Shown here: positions 7,715 to 10,932 of the stretch, one piece after another
Layout of the letters: each line of letters opens with the position of its first letter
Position numbering within the stretch: position 1 is the stretch's first letter
Source of the DNA: Pseudomonadota bacterium
GTDB lineage: Bacteria; Pseudomonadota; Gammaproteobacteria; UBA1113
Length of the DNA: 10,932 nucleotides
Assembly: GCA_021782065.1 (NCBI GenBank)
Contig: JAJXVQ010000032.1
Coordinates: 1-10,932, forward strand
Direction: 5' to 3'
Notes under the pieces: generated by a model
Seen by the model: the letters and a program-made list of their open reading frames with translations, nothing else
Told to the model about the DNA's origin: nothing
Databases searched by the model: none
Position numbers and translations under genes: made by a program

Positions 7715-7730
7715 CGTCATAGCAATGACG
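7715..7730. repeat. Small palindrome in the cdsA-rseP gap
   Basis: CGTCAT-AGCA-ATGACG is a perfect six-base-pair hairpin nine bases after the cdsA stop. TCTCG (7701-7705) and CGAGA (7729-7733) could pair instead as a larger arm. On the minus strand it reads CTCGTCATTGC..., similar in style to dispersed CGTCATTGC-type intergenic repeats. No T-run follows, so it is unlikely to be a terminator. Confidence 0.45.
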
Positions 7731-7738
7731 AGATATTT

Positions 7739-8533
7739 CTACGACACGATCATTTGCCCTAACGCAAAACAAATTGTCGCAGCCAATAAACTGTCTATGC
7801 GGTCCAGAATACCACCATGTCCAGGTAATAAATGGCCGCTGTCTTTGACGGTATAAATACGTTTCGCCATGCTTTCCACTAAGTCACCTAAAACCGACAC
7901 CACCGCAGTCGTTAAAATTAATAAAAGCCAGGCCCAGGGCGCTTGTTTATAGGGATTAAAAGATAACACGCATGGCACCGATAGCACTATGATCACCAAC
8001 AATGCGCCTAGCAATCCTTCTATGGTTTTTTTAGGGCTAATCTGTGGGGCCAAAGGCCTTTTACCCCACAAGCGACCCGCAAAATAAGCCGCTGAATCCA
8101 TCACCCACACGATCGCCAACAGCATAAAGATAAAAACAGGCGATGCTTCTTTTAATAGCATAAGACTTGCTAAAAAAGCAACGAATGCAAACAGCGCCGG
8201 GAAAGCTCTAAGCCATGAGTGTCGTTGCCAAAAAATACTCCCCTTAGGGTAACGGAACAAAGCGACGATAAAAGCTATCCATAACAGCACACCACCTAGG
8301 GTAAATAATTCAAAGGGTAAATCCCAGGATAAAGCACACAGCAATAAAGCGAATAACACATAAGCTATTTTAATTTTTGTATTTTTAAAATCAGCCAGTG
8401 TACACCATTCCCAAGCGGCTAAGGCAACAATGCCGCAGCCCATTAAAAAGAAATAAAATAACGGTAAAAAATAAATCGCTGCTAGAACCAGCGGTATCAG
8501 TATGGCTGCAGTTAATAATCTTTGTCTAAGCAT
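7739..8533 (-). CDS. cdsA: Phosphatidate cytidylyltransferase (CDP-diacylglycerol synthase)
   Basis: CdsA makes CDP-diacylglycerol from phosphatidic acid and CTP in the inner membrane, the branch point for all phospholipids. The 264-residue protein (E. coli CdsA 285) is highly hydrophobic, with about seven to eight predicted membrane segments. The CTP-transferase signature lies at residues 221-247: SMAKR, KDSGHLLPGHGG and LDRID, with the metal-binding acidic residues present. An alanine sits where most relatives have a large hydrophobic residue before KR. The ATG at 8533 overlaps the end of uppS by eight bases, so the two are translationally coupled, both supplying membrane lipid pathways. 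The stop is TAG, followed by an 88-base gap with a small palindrome. Confidence 0.96.
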   Translation of the reverse strand: MLRQRLLTAAILIPLVLAAIYFLPLFYFFLMGCGIVALAAWEWCTLADFKNTKIKIAYVLFALLLCALSWDLPFELFTLGGVLLWIAFIVALFRYPKGSIFWQRHSWLRAFPALFAFVAFLASLMLLKEASPVFIFMLLAIVWVMDSAAYFAGRLWGKRPLAPQISPKKTIEGLLGALLVIIVLSVPCVLSFNPYKQAPWAWLLLILTTAVVSVLGDLVESMAKRIYTVKDSGHLLPGHGGILDRIDSLLAATICFALGQMIVS

Positions 8534-9329
8534 CGTCTAATCCTTTGAGTTGTTCGCTGATCTTCCCAAAACGCCGTTCCCTGGAAGCATAAAATGCAAT
8601 GGCCTTATCTAATTCTGTTTCGTCAAATGCAGGCCAATGTTTGTGAGTAAAATAAAGCTCAGCGTAGCTTAATTGCCATAATAAAAAGTTGCTCAGCCGC
8701 TGCTCGCCGCTGGACCGTATAAATAAGTCCGGATCGGGCCAGGCAGCCGTGGATAAATGTTCGCTAATCAGCTCTTCATTTATATCAGCGACATTTAATT
8801 GATTGGTTACTGCTTTTTCAGCTAAGCGTTGACAAGCTTGCCGTATATCCCAGCGGCCACTGTAATTAAAAGCGACTATTAAAGTCATGCCGGTATTATT
8901 TTGTGTTAAAGATTCGGCTTCTTGCATACTCTGTATGAGATCAGCATGAACTTGTAGTTTATCGCCTATAAACTGCACTCGTATACTATTCTCGTGCAAG
9001 CGACCGATGTCGCGGCGTAGAGCGGTTAAAAATAAGTTCATAAGATAATTGACTTCTACACTGGGGCGTAGCCAATTTTCGATGCCAAAAGCAAATACAG
9101 TTAAATAAGACACGCCTCGTTTTGCGGTTGCTTCGATGATTTTCTTAAGAGTTTCTAAACCGGCTTTATGACCAAAGTGCCGTGGCTTAGCGAGCGCTTT
9201 AGACCAACGGCCATTGCCATCCATGACTATTGCAATATGCTTTGGGACTGCGAGCTTTTTTCGACAAAAGCCCATATTGGGCGCATCTTGCCCGTAATTT
9301 TTCCCTGAAAAATACTCATTTATGCCCAT
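8526..9329 (-). CDS. uppS: Undecaprenyl pyrophosphate synthase
   Basis: UppS adds eight isopentenyl units in cis to farnesyl pyrophosphate to make the C55 carrier used for peptidoglycan and O-antigen, in the cytoplasm near the membrane. Motifs are HIAIVMDGNGRW (31-42) with catalytic D37, HFGHKAG (51-57), FGIENWLRP (81-89), FNYSGRWD (154-161), and IRSSGEQRLSNFLLWQ (204-219). The loop normally reads FSxENW; here the serine is glycine and the next residue is Ile. The length is 267 (E. coli 253) because the N-terminus is longer. The ATG at 9329 has only a weak upstream site. M19 (ATG 9275) is an alternative start that would drop the unconserved tail; the evidence does not decide. The gene overlaps cdsA by eight bases and follows frr after 102 bases with no dxr between them. 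Confidence 0.95.
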   Translation of the reverse strand: MGINEYFSGKNYGQDAPNMGFCRKKLAVPKHIAIVMDGNGRWSKALAKPRHFGHKAGLETLKKIIEATAKRGVSYLTVFAFGIENWLRPSVEVNYLMNLFLTALRRDIGRLHENSIRVQFIGDKLQVHADLIQSMQEAESLTQNNTGMTLIVAFNYSGRWDIRQACQRLAEKAVTNQLNVADINEELISEHLSTAAWPDPDLFIRSSGEQRLSNFLLWQLSYAELYFTHKHWPAFDETELDKAIAFYASRERRFGKISEQLKGLDDA

Positions 9330-9400
9330 ATAAAATCCGCTTTTTCAACTCAAAATTACGGACAACCTGCATCCCAATCTGTGCTTTAGGGTACTTGTAG

Positions 9401-9426
9401 ATGGAAGAATAACAGTTCCCTTCCAT
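9401..9426. repeat. Weak inverted repeat after frr
   Basis: ATGGAA (9401-9406) and TTCCAT (9421-9426) can form a six-base-pair stem with a 14-base loop, starting about six bases after the frr stop. No T-run follows on the minus strand, so it is not a convincing terminator. The rest of the 102-base gap to uppS shows no gene. Confidence 0.25.
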
Positions 9427-9431
9427 TCCAT

Positions 9432-9989
9432 TTATACCTCAAGCAGTTCGGCTTCCTTATGCGCAAAGATTTTGTCAATTTCTTCTATGCATTTGTCGGT
9501 TAATTTTTGAATTTTATCTTGACCTTGGCGTTCTTCATCTTCGCTAATGCTTTTATCTTTTAAGCAATCTTTCAATTGTGCATTAGCATCCCTACGCACA
9601 TTACGCACCGCAACTTTGCTGTTTTCGGCTTCCAGTTTGACATGACGAATCAATTCTTTACGACGTTCTTCGCTTAAAGGCGGCAAAGGCACACGTATAA
9701 TGCTACCTACCGTAACTGGATTTAAGCCCAAATCTGAAGTTAAAATAGCTTTTTCAACTGCAGCTATCAGATTTTTTTCAAAAGGCGCCACACTGATAGT
9801 ACGAGAATCCGCTAACGTAACATTAGCCACTTGATTCAAAGGGGTATCGGCGCCATAATAAGGTACTTTAACGGAGTCTAATAAGCTAGGGTGCGCACGC
9901 CCTGTCCGCACTTTCAACAAAGTGGAATGCAAATTTTCTATGCATTTCTTCATTCGTGTAGTAGCATCAGTATAAATAGTATCTAACAT
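9432..9989 (-). CDS. frr: Ribosome recycling factor
   Basis: RRF, acting with EF-G, splits the post-termination ribosome so that subunits can be reused; it is cytoplasmic and normally essential. The 185 residues equal the E. coli length exactly. Domain I is a three-helix bundle made from the N- and C-terminal parts; domain II is inserted at about residues 30-105. Conserved stretches are KVRTGRAHPSLLD (26-38), YYGADTPLNQVANV (44-57), SDLGLNP (85-91), VPLPPLSEERRKEL (100-113) and VRNVRRDAN (128-136). R132 in the last motif is a known functional residue in E. coli. AAGGAA lies eight bases before ATG 9989. pyrH ends 24 bases upstream, so the pair is very likely co-transcribed. Confidence 0.98.
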   Translation of the reverse strand: MLDTIYTDATTRMKKCIENLHSTLLKVRTGRAHPSLLDSVKVPYYGADTPLNQVANVTLADSRTISVAPFEKNLIAAVEKAILTSDLGLNPVTVGSIIRVPLPPLSEERRKELIRHVKLEAENSKVAVRNVRRDANAQLKDCLKDKSISEDEERQGQDKIQKLTDKCIEEIDKIFAHKEAELLEV

Positions 9990-10013
9990 AATGACTGTTC
10001 CTTATGCAAAAAA

Positions 10014-10766
10014 TTAAGAGGTTGCCAACGTAGATTGTGTGGCATCAATTAAAGTGCCTTCATCTAAGCCCAACATAATATTTTTTAAAGCATGCGGCTT
10101 ATTGATATTAAAAACAATGATGGGTAATTGATGATCGCGGCACATGCAAATCGCGGTCGTATCCATAACACGTAAATCTTTTTCGATAACTTCACGATAA
10201 TTAAGCTGGCTATAGCGTTTTGCCGTGGGCACTAAAGCCGGGTCCTCGGTATAAACGCCATCAACCTTGGTTCCTTTAAGTAAAACATCAGCACCAATTT
10301 CTATGCCACGCAAACTCGCTGCTGAATCGGTAGTAAAAAAAGGATTGCCTGTACCGCCACAAAAAATAACGACGGTATCATGGCGCAGATGGTAATCTGC
10401 CTTACGTATGTCCATAGGATCCACCAGCCCCGTCATAGCAATGGCGGACATCACACGGGTTTCTACACCCGCGCGTTCCATGGCATCGCGCAAGGCCAGT
10501 GCATTCATAGTGGTGGCTAACATACCCATGTGATCGCCCGTGACTCGTCCTAGGCCTACTTTAGCCAAAGCCTCACCACGAAATAGATTACCGCCACCCA
10601 CTACTAAGCCCACTTCTACACCTAAGTTGGCAATTTCGGTGACTTCGTTGGCAATACGATCTAAAACCACGGGATCAATCCCAAATTGAGAATTTCCCAT
10701 CAATACCTCACCACTCATTTTTAACATGATGCGATTATATTTCGGTTTTGTATGACTGCCAAACAT
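10014..10766 (-). CDS. pyrH: Uridylate kinase (UMP kinase)
   Basis: PyrH phosphorylates UMP to UDP with ATP, feeding UTP, CTP and the nucleotide sugars used for lipid A and peptidoglycan. It is a hexameric amino-acid-kinase-fold enzyme, unrelated to eukaryotic UMP kinases. Motifs are LKMSGE (15-20) with K16, [10 protein letters not shown] (55-64), GDHMGMLAT (77-85), [13 protein letters not shown] (138-150) and [10 protein letters not shown] (167-176). The 250 residues exceed E. coli (241) by a few at each end, including a short Ser/Thr tail. TAGGAA lies about five bases before ATG 10766. The usual upstream neighbour tsf is not visible; 166 bases of non-coding sequence extend to the window edge. 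frr follows after 24 bases. Confidence 0.97.
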   Translation of the reverse strand: MFGSHTKPKYNRIMLKMSGEVLMGNSQFGIDPVVLDRIANEVTEIANLGVEVGLVVGGGNLFRGEALAKVGLGRVTGDHMGMLATTMNALALRDAMERAGVETRVMSAIAMTGLVDPMDIRKADYHLRHDTVVIFCGGTGNPFFTTDSAASLRGIEIGADVLLKGTKVDGVYTEDPALVPTAKRYSQLNYREVIEKDLRVMDTTAICMCRDHQLPIIVFNINKPHALKNIMLGLDEGTLIDATQSTLATS

Positions 10767-10809
10767 AATGATTCCTATTTTTATTTTATTCGATCCCTAA
10801 CGGTTGCGG

Positions 10810-10908
10810 CTCGGTACTAGTACACTATACTCACAGCAGTTGGTTTTAGGGTAGAAGACTAGCCCTCGAGCACCAGGAGTGACGTACTCCGTCATATACT
10901 AGTGCGAG
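10810..10908. repeat. Palindrome-rich, repeat-like block upstream of pyrH
   Basis: CTCGGTACTAGTA (10810-10822) and TATACTAGTGCGAG (10895-10908) are near inverted complements, apart from one inserted base and a few mismatches. They would bound a segment of about 100 bases. Inside, GGAGT-GACGT-ACTCC (10876-10890) is a perfect short hairpin, and GACG...CGTC (10881-10893) is an alternative arm. No protein-coding frame runs through the block. The architecture suggests a small non-autonomous repeat or a structured leader; whether it recurs in the genome cannot be seen here. Confidence 0.4.
10824..10829 (-). promoter_or_regulatory. Possible -10 element upstream of pyrH
   Basis: TATAGT on the minus strand matches the -10 consensus at five of six positions, about 60 bases before pyrH. 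No acceptable -35 is found at 16-18 bases upstream, and TG is not exactly placed for an extended -10. It lies inside the repeat-like block, so it is only a weak candidate. Confidence 0.2.
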
Positions 10909-10932
10909 ATGAGCAAAGGCAACACAAATCAA

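Noticed and set aside
9383..9392. TTTAGGGTA shared by the frr-uppS gap and the pyrH leader
   Set aside because: A nine-base match in 11 kb is expected by chance and the flanks do not match.
9401..9426. Transcription terminator after frr
   Set aside because: The stem is only six base pairs with a large loop and has no following T-run.
10861..10932. C-terminal end of tsf at the right edge
   Set aside because: On the minus strand one frame is open for about 28 codons, but its translation does not resemble the elongation factor Ts C-terminus.
1..10932. CRISPR array, tRNA or rRNA gene, transposase, phage or toxin-antitoxin module
   Set aside because: No regularly spaced direct repeats, no cloverleaf-like sequences and no such coding sequence were seen; almost all of the window is filled by conserved housekeeping genes.

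Overview
All eleven genes lie on the minus strand, so transcription runs from the right end of the window to the left. The order is pyrH, frr, uppS, cdsA, rseP, bamA, skp, lpxD, fabZ, lpxA, lpxB. This is the conserved gammaproteobacterial envelope-biogenesis cluster, matching the order in Pseudomonas aeruginosa and E. coli. The products match gammaproteobacterial families in length and motifs. Base composition is moderately AT-rich (low forties % GC by eye). The proteins fit a gammaproteobacterium, possibly Legionellales-like, but the genus cannot be fixed from this sequence.

Right part (about 7739-10932): a 166-nt leader carries palindromic, repeat-like sequence. It is followed by pyrH (UMP kinase), frr (ribosome recycling factor), uppS (undecaprenyl pyrophosphate synthase) and cdsA (CDP-diacylglycerol synthase). 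These supply UTP/CTP precursors, translation recycling, the lipid carrier for wall polymers and phospholipid precursors. tsf, normally just upstream of pyrH, is not in the window. dxr, which sits between frr and uppS in E. coli and between cdsA and rseP in Pseudomonas, is missing from both places.

Middle part (2960-7650): rseP (site-2 protease), bamA (outer-membrane protein assembly) and skp (periplasmic chaperone) handle envelope stress and beta-barrel insertion. The gaps on both sides of bamA hold GC-rich palindromes that look like small dispersed repeats.

Left part (1-2949): lpxD, fabZ, lpxA and lpxB are tightly packed. LpxA, LpxD and LpxB catalyse the first, third and fifth steps of lipid A synthesis. 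FabZ makes the unsaturated acyl-ACP of fatty-acid elongation and shares the (R)-3-hydroxyacyl-ACP pool with LpxA and LpxD. lpxB is cut by the window edge.

Start codons differ from the longest open frames in places: lpxA starts with GTG, rseP with TTG, and bamA and fabZ are better started at internal ATGs with good ribosome binding sites. I found no undescribed multi-gene system. The points worth checking are residue changes in LpxB, LpxA and UppS, the absent dxr, and repeat-like palindromes in four intergenic gaps.
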